DNA of 64,000 bases from JAJVID01 sp963743425 (GCA_963743425.1 CAVUPU010000002.1:310001-374000), one strand, 5' to 3'; numbered from the stretch's first letter, positions 25,515-35,329 are shown. A program made the numbers and translations. The notes: a model not told the origin generated them from the sequence alone.

Positions 25515-28500
25515 TCATTTGCCGTCCTCCACATTGAGGCGCGTTTCGACGCCGTTGGCGCGGATCTCCGGCGCATACATCGCGTGGCCGACGACCGGCA
25601 AAGCATGGAATCTGCCGGGCGTTTCGGCGCGCAGTTGATAGCGAATCTCCCAGATGCCTTCGGGCAGTTTATCAATGAAGAGCGCCACTTTGCGGTCGCG
25701 CAGTTCCTGATAGACGCGCCGCCGCCGGCCGGTGTAGTTGGCATATTCCTCGGGCGATGGTTCGCCTTGTTCTTCCGAGTCGTCGAGGGTCTCAGGGTAA
25801 GCGGCGAACTTGCGCGCCGCCGCGCCAGATTTCAATTCCCTGGCCTGCAGCGGCGAACCGCTGCGAAGCTCGACCGCTTCCAGGCCCGCCGGCTTGAGGT
25901 CTTCGAAGAGCAGGTATTCATAGTTGTTCTTCGCCTCGATCGTGATCACGGCCTCGACGCGCTCGCCGCTCGCCACCGTCTCGCCATCGCCCAACAATTC
26001 CCTTTCGTAGACGTAGCCTTTGAGCAGCGTCGGGCGAGCGACCAGTTTGTAATATTGGCGGCGGACGAAGATTTCATTGCCAGCTTCGGTGATTGGCTCT
26101 TCGAGGCTGAAGAACCGCGCCTGCGCCGAGAAGTAGATCGGCCCTTGCCCGCCGAGGCGTCTGATCCGGATGTCGTTAGCGCCGTCGGCCAGCAGTTCGC
26201 GGCGAAGATTGTGTATCTCGAAGCGGCTCGGCGCGCCGAGCGCATCGGCTGCGGTGATCTTATTGGCGGCGATGCGCTGACCGTTGAACAGCAACTCGTA
26301 TTCGAGGTCGGAGGCCAGTTCGCCGCTCGCGCGAAGATACTCGTTCAGCGTGAGCACGATGATCGCGGTGTCGCGCGTGTTGCTCCATTGCGCGCCGCGC
26401 CGGTTTTTGACCAGCCAGTTGGTCACCGGCTCGATCAGTTTGTTCTGTGGATCGATGGCGAGCAACGCCCGCAAGGCGAACGCTGTCGCTTCGACGCCTC
26501 CGTCCGACCATCGCCAGTAAATGCCGTCTTCGCCCCAATGCGCCGCGTTGATCGCTTCCGGCTGCGTCCGAGTCGGCGTCGTCTGAATGATCGAAGTGTC
26601 CGGCGCTGTATCCATCTTCACGCCGTTCTCAAGATTGTCGACGAGCGTCTTCGCCCGGTCGCGATAGCCGAAGTGATTGGCGCTCAGCGCCAGCAAGGCG
26701 CGTGTGTAGGCGTTGAGCTTTTCGCGGTTGGTCCAGAGGTTGTCGAACGCTCTGGCCTGGAACGGGCCGACTTCGCGGCGCTTCGATGAAGCGTGATAGG
26801 CCGCGAGCGCGTGCAGCATCCACGCCTGCTGGTCGTGGTTGGCCTCTTCCTCGACGATCTCCTTGTCGAGGAAGCCGACGCCGCGCTCCAACGCGTCCGT
26901 TTTTATCTGGACGCCGGCGTCGCGCGCGAGCGTCAGGCCCCAGACGACGTAGGCCGTCATGAAGTGATCGCTATCGCCTTCCTTCCACCAGCCCCAACCG
27001 CCATCGGCATGTTGAAAGTTGTACAGGCGGTCGAGTCCCTGCTTGATCATCTCGTCGAGCTGTTGAAGATCCTTTTTGCCTTTCGGATGCGTTTTACCGG
27101 CGTGTTCCGACTCGATGCCGCCGAACATCCTGTTCATCACTGTCTCGGCGTTGAGGCCGAGGTCTTTGAGCGTCTTGGCGGTGATCGCGGCGGGCAGAAA
27201 ACGGCTCATCGTCTGTTCGGTGCAGCCGTAAGGGTAGTCGATCAGATAAGGCAACGCATCGAGCATCGTCACGGCCATGCTCGGCGTGACTTGAACCGTG
27301 AGCTTGGTCGTTTCTGGATTTCGCTCTTTCGGCAGATCGAGCTTGATGGTGACGTCGTCGCCGCGCAGCTTGCCGGATCGGGCGACGAATTTCTCAATGC
27401 CGTGTTCGTGGACGATGAAATCGCGTTCCATCGCGTCGGCGTATTTGTCGCCGCGCGCCGTGACCTTGAGCTTCGCACTGCCTGGCTGCTGCGCCGCAAT
27501 CACCCAATCAACGCGGGCCTCGCTGTTGGCTTTCACTTCGACCGGCCCTTGCTCGCCTTTGACCGGCCTGCCATCGGAGAGGAGACCTGTAATTGTCACG
27601 CCTTCCGCCTGCAATGACGGCGCGACGGTCATCGCCTGATCGGTGTTGTTGTTGATGACTGCTGAAACCGTCACCAGATCGCCTACGACGAAGAAGCGCG
27701 GCGCCTGCAGTCGCACAATCAACGGCTGTTTTGTGCGCGCGGTGGCCGAGGCGATGCCAAATTGATTGCCCTCGGTCGCCACACGGGCCGTCGCCCTCCA
27801 GCGCGTGAGCGAGTCGGGGAATTTCACTTTGACGACGGCTTTGCCATCTTTGTCGGTGATGACATCCGGCTGCCAAAGGATCGTCGAGCGGAAATCGCTG
27901 CGAACCTGTACAGCCGGCTCTTGCCCTTGCGCCAGGGAATACACAGGCTTGTTTGCAGCGACTCCTGGCTCAAGGCGCGCAATAGAACCAAAGCCTCTGC
28001 CGTTCAGTGGCAGATTGGCAAAGGCCTCGTCAGAGAAGCTATCCGCTGTTTCCTGAGTTCCACTCCTTGTAACGACTCTAAATTCACCGATACTGCCGCT
28101 GACACCACCTGACAGTTGGATTTGTTGCCTTCGCTGTCCCTGTTGCTGGCTAACCTCTTCCTTGCCTCGCGGCCTTGAGACGGGCTCGCGCTCCTCGATC
28201 AACTTTTTATCCGCGCCTTCCACCAGCTTCGCATAGCTCTTCTGCTGAAATGTGCTTTGCGTCTGAACGGACAAATGCCGCTTCACACCGTAGTAAAACT
28301 GCCGTGGGTCTGCTGCGTAGTCCTGCTGAATGTAGTAGACCGACTCGTCCATGAGTCCGAGCGCGACCTCGGCGGAGACCGGCTGGCCTTGATGATCGCG
28401 CGTGGTGACGGTGAGCGCGCCCTCTTCGCGCGGCTTATATTGCTCGCGGTCGGGTTTCACTTCGACTGTAAGAAAATGCTGCGCCGGAGGAACGATGATC

Positions 28501-31500
28501 TGTTTGGTGTCCATGAAAATCTGGCGGTCGCTGACCATCGCCGCGCTCAGGAAGATGTTGGGCGTGTGCCTCTCTTCGATCGGAACCTCGATGAGCTTGA
28601 CCGTGCCGGTGAGATGGACGAGTTGATAGCTGTACAGGTCCTCGCTCTCGACGCTGAAGAGCACGTAGCGATCCGGCGTCGGAGCATGGAGCATCACCGG
28701 GGCCTTCTGACCGGCGCGGAACGTGTCCTGATCGACGATGATTTCAAGGCCGCCGTGGCGATAGCCCAGCTCGGTCGTCGCGTTCGCCGTTACCCACACA
28801 GCCGTCTCCGCTTTGATCGGCGCGGCGCCTTTGTCCGGGCTGCTCCACGCGACGCGGTAGTAACCTTCGCGCTCCGGCGTGAAGCTGAATTCGGCCTCGC
28901 CCTCGGCGTTGGTCTTCACGGTTTGAGTGAGGATGTCATCGCTCTGATAGCCGCTGAACTTGAGCCGCCAGCCGGCGCCGCCGCCTCTCGCCATGGGCGG
29001 AAACGCGCCTTTTTCGCGCAGTTTCTTCAACTCGTCGCCTTTCACTTCACGGCCGCTCGGGTCAAGCCAGATTTCATCCCAGGTATCGCGCGTGACTTTG
29101 ACGGTTCCTTCGACCTGCATCGGCTGGTCGTTGGCGTCGAGCGCCTTGAGATCAATTGCGACTTTGTCCTGCGGGCGATGAAGGTTGTGCCTGGCGCGCG
29201 GGTAGACGTAATAGCGCTGGCGAGTGACGCGCACCGATCCGCTGCCGATGATTTCGCGGCGCGAGCTGTCCGTGACGCGCGCTTCGATGTAATACTCGAA
29301 GTCCTGCTGAACGTCGCGCGGCGTGTCGAAAGCGATTGTCGCCTTGCCGGCGCCGTCTGTCCTGATCTTCTCGCGCTTGATGATCTGGCCTTGCCGCCTG
29401 CCGCCATACCAGTATCGCGGCGAGAGGTCTTCGTAGTACCACGCGAAATCGCGCTGCGGATACCACCAGTGATAGAACGGATTTTGATGGACCAGAATTT
29501 CTACAGTCGCGTTGGCCACCGGGCCGCCGAAGTAATAATCGGCCTGGATATGAGCTTCAACCCGGTCGCCCAGACGAAAGGCCTTCTTGCGGCCATTCTC
29601 TTCCGGCGTTTGAACGCTGACCTGAAACTCCGGCAGTTTGTACTCCTCCAGCCGGAAGAGCGCGGCCTGGCCGATGTGATTGTTGCGGCCCGCGTCCCAG
29701 AAAGTGATCCTGTATTCGCCGAGCGGCATGCTCTCGCTCAGTTCCAGCGAACCCCAGGCGCTGCCGAAGGCGTTCAATTCCGCCTTGCCCTCTTTGACCT
29801 TGGCGCCGCGCGGATCGTAAATCTCGAACTCGATGGTTTGATTCGCGGGCGTCGAGTAGACCGAACCCTGATACTTCCGGGCGATGAACTTCCATTGCGC
29901 GACTTCATTGGGCCGGTAAGCGGGACGGTCGGTGAAAGCGTAGATGCGCCAGGGTTGTTGATCGCGATGGTAGTTATAGCTGTAGCCGGCGCTGAACGCC
30001 TGGTGATTATCGCCGGCGGCGACGGCGATGAGTTGATCGTGATGTTGATTGTCGGTCAGATCAAACAGCGCAATGCCGTCTTGATTGGTCTCTTTGACGC
30101 TCTCGCGCCACACCCACTCATTGCCGTTGTGGCGCCGCTCTCCAAGCTTGACGCTGGCCCCGGCCACCGGCGCGCCGCTCAGCGCGTTGCAGAAATAGGC
30201 GAGCGCCTGTTTGCCTGAGGCCTTGAGCACGAGCGTCGTGTCGGTCACCAGGAGCAAATCGCGCGCGCTGACGCTCCCGCTCCTGGCCTCGATCACATAA
30301 GCGCCCACGGGAAGTCTGCTGTTCAACCGAACCGACTCCTGACCGTGGCTGTAGTCTCCTTTGTCGGCTGTCTCTTTATTCCATTCTTGCAGCTTCTTGC
30401 TCCTTGAGAGATTGATCTGCTCAATCCAATTGCCCGCGCCGTCTTTTTTGCCCGCGAGTTGAAGGTCACGCGGGAGGTTCACCGGATAGAGAGCGAGCGC
30501 GACCTGCTTCACGTTGCGCCAGTTGAGATGGAATTGGATCTCGGAGTCGGGTAGGAAGATGTTTGTCGCGCTGACGCTGATTGTGGGTTTGGTGATGTTT
30601 TCGATCTGGCTCTGGGCCCGATCGTAGTAAAGCGTCTCGCCCTTGCCGTATTCGGTCAGGAGGCGGCGGAACAATTCCAACGCCTTCACGTGATCCTGCT
30701 CATGCCGCCAGCCTCCATCGTCGAGCGGGATGAAACGGCCGTTTTGCGCCATCCATTCGGCGTAGTGATAGAGCGCGTCGTCATACCATTCGCTTCCCTT
30801 CCCTGCTTTGATCGCGGCCTCGAATTCCTCGGGCGCCCTCTGCATCTGTCTGTGATCGCCGCCTCGATAACGCAGCGTCATCGCGATCAGGTAATGGGCG
30901 CGCGCGCGGTCAGTATCGTTTTGAGCAATCTTGAGCGCGTTGTCGAGAATCTCGATCGGCGCGTAATTGCCGTAATAGCCGTAGTAATAATATGGTTCGG
31001 CCTGGGGCGGTTGAGCTATAGTCCAGACGATCTTCAAGTATCGAGCGCGCCCCAAGTCGAGGTCTTTGGTTCCAGCCCACCAGTCGAGCGCCTGCTGATA
31101 ATACGGCCACGCCTGCCCCCAATTCTTTGCATCGCGTCGCGTCCACCAGAGATCGCCGAGCGATTCCTGCGCTTCGGCCCAGATCAGGTCGTGGTCTTCA
31201 GTCCGCCGCCGCTCGCGGATGAGCGATTCAAGCTGCCGCTGCGCAGTTTCGTACTTCGTGGTGTCGGCGGTCTGCGTCGCCGCCTGCGCCCGCCACAGTG
31301 TATCGGCCAGACGGAACTCGACCCATCGCGCCTCTTCGGGCTGAAGCTTGATGGCGCGGGCTTTGAGATAAAGCTCCCGCGCCTGGCTATAGGAGGCTTC
31401 GGCATAGAGCCGTTCGGCCTCGGTCTTCAGAGCTTCGTAAGTCGGTTGCTGGGATTGAGGGGCGGCAAGACAGAGAAGCGAAAGCAGAATCAGCATGACG

Positions 31501-31511
31501 AGCGGTTTCAT
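25515..31511 (-). CDS. Alpha-2-macroglobulin family protein with thioester
   Basis: A 1,998-residue secreted or periplasmic protease-trap homologue. The ATG at 31509-31511 follows AGAGG and opens a signal peptide (MKPLVMLILLSLLCLAAPQS). An N-terminal TPR-like helical region of about 330 residues is followed by macroglobulin beta-domains (MG3/4-like FTDRPAYRPNEVAQWKF; A2M region SDFRSTILWQPDVITDKDGK). The thioester motif PYGCTEQ has its Cys at residue 1430, followed by the alpha-hairpin toroid repeats (ADGGWGWWKEGDSDHFMTAY). The family traps proteases through a cleavable bait region. Here the bait-like stretch contains VVTRSGT (1146-1152) and LPLNGR (1167-1172), motifs usual in TonB-receptor plugs. 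No pbpC partner is adjacent. Intact over 6 kb without frameshifts. Confidence 0.93.
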   Translation of the reverse strand: MKPLVMLILLSLLCLAAPQSQQPTYEALKTEAERLYAEASYSQARELYLKARAIKLQPEEARWVEFRLADTLWRAQAATQTADTTKYETAQRQLESLIRERRRTEDHDLIWAEAQESLGDLWWTRRDAKNWGQAWPYYQQALDWWAGTKDLDLGRARYLKIVWTIAQPPQAEPYYYYGYYGNYAPIEILDNALKIAQNDTDRARAHYLIAMTLRYRGGDHRQMQRAPEEFEAAIKAGKGSEWYDDALYHYAEWMAQNGRFIPLDDGGWRHEQDHVKALELFRRLLTEYGKGETLYYDRAQSQIENITKPTISVSATNIFLPDSEIQFHLNWRNVKQVALALYPVNLPRDLQLAGKKDGAGNWIEQINLSRSKKLQEWNKETADKGDYSHGQESVRLNSRLPVGAYVIEARSGSVSARDLLLVTDTTLVLKASGKQALAYFCNALSGAPVAGASVKLGERRHNGNEWVWRESVKETNQDGIALFDLTDNQHHDQLIAVAAGDNHQAFSAGYSYNYHRDQQPWRIYAFTDRPAYRPNEVAQWKFIARKYQGSVYSTPANQTIEFEIYDPRGAKVKEGKAELNAFGSAWGSLELSESMPLGEYRITFWDAGRNNHIGQAALFRLEEYKLPEFQVSVQTPEENGRKKAFRLGDRVEAHIQADYYFGGPVANATVEILVHQNPFYHWWYPQRDFAWYYEDLSPRYWYGGRRQGQIIKREKIRTDGAGKATIAFDTPRDVQQDFEYYIEARVTDSSRREIIGSGSVRVTRQRYYVYPRARHNLHRPQDKVAIDLKALDANDQPMQVEGTVKVTRDTWDEIWLDPSGREVKGDELKKLREKGAFPPMARGGGAGWRLKFSGYQSDDILTQTVKTNAEGEAEFSFTPEREGYYRVAWSSPDKGAAPIKAETAVWVTANATTELGYRHGGLEIIVDQDTFRAGQKAPVMLHAPTPDRYVLFSVESEDLYSYQLVHLTGTVKLIEVPIEERHTPNIFLSAAMVSDRQIFMDTKQIIVPPAQHFLTVEVKPDREQYKPREEGALTVTTRDHQGQPVSAEVALGLMDESVYYIQQDYAADPRQFYYGVKRHLSVQTQSTFQQKSYAKLVEGADKKLIEEREPVSRPRGKEEVSQQQGQRRQQIQLSGGVSGSIGEFRVVTRSGTQETADSFSDEAFANLPLNGRGFGSIARLEPGVAANKPVYSLAQGQEPAVQVRSDFRSTILWQPDVITDKDGKAVVKVKFPDSLTRWRATARVATEGNQFGIASATARTKQPLIVRLQAPRFFVVGDLVTVSAVINNNTDQAMTVAPSLQAEGVTITGLLSDGRPVKGEQGPVEVKANSEARVDWVIAAQQPGSAKLKVTARGDKYADAMERDFIVHEHGIEKFVARSGKLRGDDVTIKLDLPKERNPETTKLTVQVTPSMAVTMLDALPYLIDYPYGCTEQTMSRFLPAAITAKTLKDLGLNAETVMNRMFGGIESEHAGKTHPKGKKDLQQLDEMIKQGLDRLYNFQHADGGWGWWKEGDSDHFMTAYVVWGLTLARDAGVQIKTDALERGVGFLDKEIVEEEANHDQQAWMLHALAAYHASSKRREVGPFQARAFDNLWTNREKLNAYTRALLALSANHFGYRDRAKTLVDNLENGVKMDTAPDTSIIQTTPTRTQPEAINAAHWGEDGIYWRWSDGGVEATAFALRALLAIDPQNKLIEPVTNWLVKNRRGAQWSNTRDTAIIVLTLNEYLRASGELASDLEYELLFNGQRIAANKITAADALGAPSRFEIHNLRRELLADGANDIRIRRLGGQGPIYFSAQARFFSLEEPITEAGNEIFVRRQYYKLVARPTLLKGYVYERELLGDGETVASGERVEAVITIEAKNNYEYLLFEDLKPAGLEAVELRSGSPLQARELKSGAAARKFAAYPETLDDSEEQGEPSPEEYANYTGRRRRVYQELRDRKVALFIDKLPEGIWEIRYQLRAETPGRFHALPVVGHAMYAPEIRANGVETRLNVEDGK

Positions 31512-31537
31512 AAAGGCGTTACCTCTTGCGGAAAATT

Positions 31538-31704
31538 CCTGGGTACGCACCGCTTCCAGCGGCGCCAGGCTCCGATCAATTGGCGAGCGTGATTGGACGA
31601 GCCTACGATGAGGCGATAATACTCAACGCAAGCCGGCGACATCGGGAGCGTCCGTCGATGATACGTCTGTCGCGAGGCGCCGCTGGAAGCGATGCGTACC
31701 CAGG
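31538..31704. repeat. Family A inverted repeat (GGGTACGC...) upstream of the A2M gene
   Basis: 29-nt arms at 31538-31566 and 31676-31704 (CCTGGGTACGCACCGCTTCC start) pair with one mismatch around a loop of about 110 nt. A near-identical arm pair recurs at 37893-38000. The element fills the gap between the A2M start and the phosphoribosyltransferase stop; nothing else is seen in that 350-bp spacer. Confidence 0.9.
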
Positions 31705-31861
31705 AGGAGATTTTCTTTGCTTCAGGACGTTGTCAATGAAGACATGGACGACTCCTCCGATTGAACGAAGGCAGCGTCATATTTTGCGGTCGTACACAGG
31801 ATGAGGGAAGAAGACCAGACAGAAAATTGCGGGACAGAAAAATAGAGACCGGCTATGGATT

Positions 31862-32527
31862 TCACTTTCGGGCGGAGGCGGTCAGTTTGTTTTCGGCCCG
31901 CGCCAGCAAGTCGCGGACCTCTTCATCGGTCGTTTGCGAGAAGTCCTCGTACCACAATCCGACTGCGTAAAACGGCTCCGGCGTGAAGCCGCAGATGACC
32001 TCGTCCGCTTCGCCGCGGAGATAGTCACAGGTTTGACTTGCGGCGACAGGGACGGCCACGACGATCGAGGCTGGTTGTTGCTGGCGCACTGCGAGCGTGG
32101 CCGCGCGCATAGAAGAGCCTGTGGCAAGGCCGTCATCGACCAGAATCGTCACGCGGTCGCGCGGCGCCTGCGCAGGGCGGTTGTCCCGGTAAAGTCGCTC
32201 GCGCCGCTCCAGCTCCAGCTCTTCCCGTTCGGTCACTTCATCGATCACCTCATCGGGAATACGCAGATACTCGATCACGTCGTAATTGAGAGTGCGCGCG
32301 CCTCCCGTGGCGATCGCGCCCATCGCCAGTTCTTCGTGGCCGGGCACGCCGAGTTTACGCACGACAAAAACATCCAATGGAGCGTTCAAGGCCGTCGCCA
32401 CTTCGTAAGCGACCGGCACGCCTCCGCGCGGCAGCCCCAACACCAAGGTGTCAGGCCGATTGGCGTATGCTGATAGTCGCTCGGCCAGGAATCGGCCGGC
32501 TTCAGTGCGATTCTTGAACCTCATCAT
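31862..32527 (-). CDS. Phosphoribosyltransferase family protein
   Basis: A 221-residue type I PRTase-fold protein. The PRPP-binding motif is VTILVDDGLATGSSMRAA, and the N-terminal part has VLGLPRGGVPVAYEVA, typical of the stand-alone phosphoribosyltransferases often found with erythromycin-esterase-like or dienelactone hydrolase genes. No such partner is present here. The start at 32525-32527 has AGGAG seven bases upstream (a second ATG follows directly). The substrate base is unknown. Its 5' leader carries a CACGAAG-type hairpin. Confidence 0.88.
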   Translation of the reverse strand: MMRFKNRTEAGRFLAERLSAYANRPDTLVLGLPRGGVPVAYEVATALNAPLDVFVVRKLGVPGHEELAMGAIATGGARTLNYDVIEYLRIPDEVIDEVTEREELELERRERLYRDNRPAQAPRDRVTILVDDGLATGSSMRAATLAVRQQQPASIVVAVPVAASQTCDYLRGEADEVICGFTPEPFYAVGLWYEDFSQTTDEEVRDLLARAENKLTASARK

Positions 32528-32544
32528 CGCAACTCTCCTACGAC

Positions 32545-32622
32545 AATCAACCACGAAGAAACGAAGGGCACGAAGGCTTTTTACGATCTTTCTTCGCTTC
32601 CTTCGTTTCTTCGTGGTTGATT
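32545..32622. repeat. CACGAAG-type inverted repeat
   Basis: 23-nt perfect arms at 32545-32567 (AATCAACCACGAAGAAACG start) and 32600-32622. It lies 18 bp upstream of the phosphoribosyltransferase start codon, inside its probable leader. Confidence 0.88.
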
Positions 32623-32784
32623 TTCATTATTCCCGGGCGGCCCTCACTGCGAACTGAACAACTCCTTCTATGTGCAAATCGTGTGCGGGTGGCGGAAACG
32701 CGATTGCGCGCAAGTCACTTTTAACATTTAAGCGAGATAACTCTTCGAACGCAATCGGCACATTGATTGCTTCAACACCGAATG

Positions 32785-32980
32785 TGGGACGGACATTAGT
32801 CCGTCCACGGCCGGGACAGGCTAATGGTCTTTGGAAAATAAATGCAATAACAAGTGTGGCGCGATTTGTTTAATCGCGCTGCTTCGGCGGAGGGTGGCGC
32901 GATTAAACAAATCGCAAGGCGCCATCAGCGGAGCGTGGTTGCATTAGCTATTCAAAGACCAGTAGTCCGTCCCACCCTTT
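32785..32980. repeat. Composite repeat: family B element nested in a GTGGGACGGAC inverted repeat
   Basis: Outer arms (GTGGGACGGAC with GTCCGTCCCAC, and GGTCTTTG with CAAAGACC) enclose a family B copy (32854-32943). That copy is itself an inverted repeat of GCGCGATTTGTTTAATCGCG with CGCGATTAAACAAATCGC, followed by a shared tail (GCCATCAGCGGAGCGTGGTT). The same family B unit occurs after the polX gene at 34757-34845, in the same orientation. The 464-bp gap holds nothing else. Confidence 0.8.
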
Positions 32981-32991
32981 CGGAAAACGAG

Positions 32992-34719
32992 ATGGTGAAT
33001 CAGGAGATCGCGGAAATATTCGATCACATGTCGCGCGTGCTAGCCATCAAAGGCAAGGATCGCTTTCGCGCGTTGGCCTATGAGCGCGCCGCCGGTTCGC
33101 TCAGGGGTTTGAATCAAGACGTGACCGGATTGGCGCGCGAGAAGAAGCTCGAAGAGATACCGGGCGTCGGTCACGACCTCTCGGAAATGATCGAGGAATA
33201 CATCGAGACTGGCCACATCCGCCGGTGCGAGCGGGAAATGCGCAATGTCCCTGACGCATTGATCGAGATGATGGACATCCCCGGTATCGGGCCGAAGACG
33301 CTCGCCCTGCTTCACGAGAAGTTCCGCATCAAAAACGTTGATGACCTCCGCCGCCTGATCGAGAAAGGCTCGCTCGGCAAGCTGCGAGGGTTCGGCGAGA
33401 AGAAGATCGAGAATTTGCTGCGCGGGATTGCGTTGCATCAATCGAGCAAAGAGCGGCGGCGGCTGGGCATGGTCTTGTCGCTGGCCGAAAAATTGCTCGA
33501 CGAGGCGCGTAAGATCGAATTGGTGGATCGCGCCGATCTGGCCGGCTCGATCCGTCGCGGCAGGGAAACCATCGGAGACATCGACCTGCTCATCTCCTCG
33601 CGCAAAGGCGAAGAGGCGCTGCGCGAGTTCGTCAAACCGCCCGCGGTCAAGCGAGTAACCGCGCTCGGCGAGACGCGCGCGAGCGCTCTCATCGAGGGCA
33701 ATCTGCAAGTGGATGTTCGCGCCGTGCCGAAAGAGTCATACGGCGCGGCGCTCCAATATTTCACCGGCTCCAAACAACACAGCGTCCACCTGCGAACGAT
33801 CGCCCAAAAACGTGGATTGAAAATCAATGAGTACGGCGTCTTTCGCGGCGACAAACGGATCGGAGGCGAAAAGGAGGAGGACACCTACCGCGCGTTGGGA
33901 ATAAAAATGCCGCCGCCGGAACTGCGCGAGGACCGAGGTGAGATCGAGGCTGCGATGGAAGGCCGTTTGCCGAAGTTGATTGAAGAGGGCGATCTGCGCG
34001 GCGACCTGCATGCTCACACGACATGGTCCGACGGCCGATCGAGCCTCGAAGAGATGGTTGAAGCCGCCGCCAGGCTCGGCCTCGAATACATCGCGATCAC
34101 GGATCATTCGCCGTCGTCGCGTATTGCGAATGGCTTGGATATAGACCGGCTGGAGCGGAAGATCGAAGCGGTCGAGGCGCTGCGGAAGAAGAGGGGCCGG
34201 CGCAAGCCGCGCATCCTGATGGGCGCCGAAGTCGACATCCTCCCCGACGGCAGGCTCGATTACCCGGATGAGGTTCTGGCGCGTCTCGACGTAGTGGTGG
34301 CGTCAGTGCACGGCGCGTTCCGCCAGAGCAAGGATCGAATGACCGGGCGACTGCTCGACGCCATCGCCAACCCATACGCGCACGTCATCGGCCATCCGAC
34401 CACGCGACTCCTGGGGAGCCGCGAGCCTGTGGAGTTCGATTTCGAGCGCATTGTCGAAGCGGCCGCTGAAGCGGGCGTGGCGCTCGAAGTGAATGGGTCG
34501 CCGAGCCGCCTCGATTTGAACGACGTGATGGCGCGGGCAGCGCACGAGGCGGGCGCGCTGCTCGCGATTGATTCCGACGCTCACAGCGCCGCACAGCTCG
34601 AACAGACTCGCTACGGAATACTTCAGGCGCGGCGCGGATGGGTAGAGGCACGCTCGGTGGTCAACACCTGGCCGTGGCCGAAATTCAGCCGATGGCTGCG
34701 CCAGCGCCGCAAAGGGTAA
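32992..34719 (+). CDS. polX: DNA polymerase X family (with PHP domain)
   Basis: A 575-residue bacterial PolX, a gap-filling repair polymerase with a C-terminal PHP phosphoesterase/3'-5' exonuclease. In order: the N-terminal 8-kDa-like region (FDHMSRVLAIKGKDRFRALA), helix-hairpin-helix motifs (EIPGVGHDLSEMI; DIPGIGPKTLALL; LRGFGEKKIENLL), the polymerase palm with catalytic aspartates in GDIDLLIS (about residue 195), and the PHP domain from DLHAHTTWSDGRSS (about 337) with AITDHSPSSR and DSDAHS. The start is the ATG at 32992 (MVNQEIAEIF), which matches the family N-terminus; only a weak GGAA precedes it. The gene is framed by two family B repeats. Confidence 0.95.
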   Translation: MVNQEIAEIFDHMSRVLAIKGKDRFRALAYERAAGSLRGLNQDVTGLAREKKLEEIPGVGHDLSEMIEEYIETGHIRRCEREMRNVPDALIEMMDIPGIGPKTLALLHEKFRIKNVDDLRRLIEKGSLGKLRGFGEKKIENLLRGIALHQSSKERRRLGMVLSLAEKLLDEARKIELVDRADLAGSIRRGRETIGDIDLLISSRKGEEALREFVKPPAVKRVTALGETRASALIEGNLQVDVRAVPKESYGAALQYFTGSKQHSVHLRTIAQKRGLKINEYGVFRGDKRIGGEKEEDTYRALGIKMPPPELREDRGEIEAAMEGRLPKLIEEGDLRGDLHAHTTWSDGRSSLEEMVEAAARLGLEYIAITDHSPSSRIANGLDIDRLERKIEAVEALRKKRGRRKPRILMGAEVDILPDGRLDYPDEVLARLDVVVASVHGAFRQSKDRMTGRLLDAIANPYAHVIGHPTTRLLGSREPVEFDFERIVEAAAEAGVALEVNGSPSRLDLNDVMARAAHEAGALLAIDSDAHSAAQLEQTRYGILQARRGWVEARSVVNTWPWPKFSRWLRQRRKG

Positions 34720-34756
34720 ATCTTCACGAGCGAGAAGACGCCTTATTCATAAATAA

Positions 34757-34845
34757 GTGTGGCGCGATTTGTTTAATCGCGCTGCTCTCCGCCGAAGCAG
34801 CGCGATTAAACAAATCGCAAGGCGCCATCAGCGGAGCGTGGTTGC
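34757..34845. repeat. Family B inverted repeat, copy downstream of polX
   Basis: Same unit and orientation as 32854-32943 (GTGTGGCGCGATTTGTTTAA ... GCGGAGCGTGGTTGC), about 90% identical, with a loop differing by a few bases. It ends 8 bp before the stop codon of the convergent CBS-domain gene. Confidence 0.9.
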
Positions 34846-34852
34846 GCTATTT

Positions 34853-35329
34853 TTAAGCCCTTCCGGCTTGATACGCTCTGGAGTGCTCGCACACCGCCTT
34901 AAACGCGCTCACGACGTCATCATAAGAGACATCGGGAACCTGCTTCCCCTTGCCCTCTTCGGCGCGCAGCACGATGTCGTTGATCGAGAGGATGCCCGCC
35001 AATCTCCCGTCGCTGCCGATGACCGGGAGTCTGCGCACCCTCTCGCGCCGCATGGTCTTGAGCGCGGATTTCACGTCTTCGTCCCTGGCGCAGGAGTAAA
35101 CATTCCCCGACATGACCTCGCCGACTGTGATGTCCGTGGCGCTCCGGCCTTTGGTCGCCGCCGCAATCGCAATGTCGCGGTCAGTGATTATTCCCATCAC
35201 CCTGTTCGCATCATCCACGACCGGCACTGCGCCGCAGTCGTAATCCCACATCAACGCCGCCACCTGAGCCAGACTGGCCTCGGGACGGCAGGATTGCACA
35301 TTCCTGGTCATAATTTCTTCCGCTTTCAT
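34853..35329 (-). CDS. CBS domain protein
   Basis: A 158-residue stand-alone pair of CBS motifs that probably binds an adenine nucleotide and signals energy state. CBS1: EIMTRNVQSCRPEASLAQVA ... AVPVVDDANRVMGIITDRDI. CBS2: EVMSGNVYSCARDEDVKSAL ... RLPVIGSDGRLAGILSINDI. Both end in the usual GI-x-S/T-D/N-x-D/N-I signature. A short basic C-terminal tail (FKAVCEHSRAYQAGRA) is specific to this type. It is cytosolic and monocistronic; no partner enzyme is next to it. Confidence 0.92.
   Translation of the reverse strand: MKAEEIMTRNVQSCRPEASLAQVAALMWDYDCGAVPVVDDANRVMGIITDRDIAIAAATKGRSATDITVGEVMSGNVYSCARDEDVKSALKTMRRERVRRLPVIGSDGRLAGILSINDIVLRAEEGKGKQVPDVSYDDVVSAFKAVCEHSRAYQAGRA

Noticed and set aside
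25027..25638. 203-codon plus-strand frame before the alpha-2-macroglobulin gene
   Set aside because: It runs straight through the 45-bp-arm palindrome and into the 3' end of the macroglobulin gene, with no ribosome binding site.
28257..30218. 653-codon open frame on the plus strand
   Set aside because: Antisense to the alpha-2-macroglobulin gene; composition mirrors the opposite strand.
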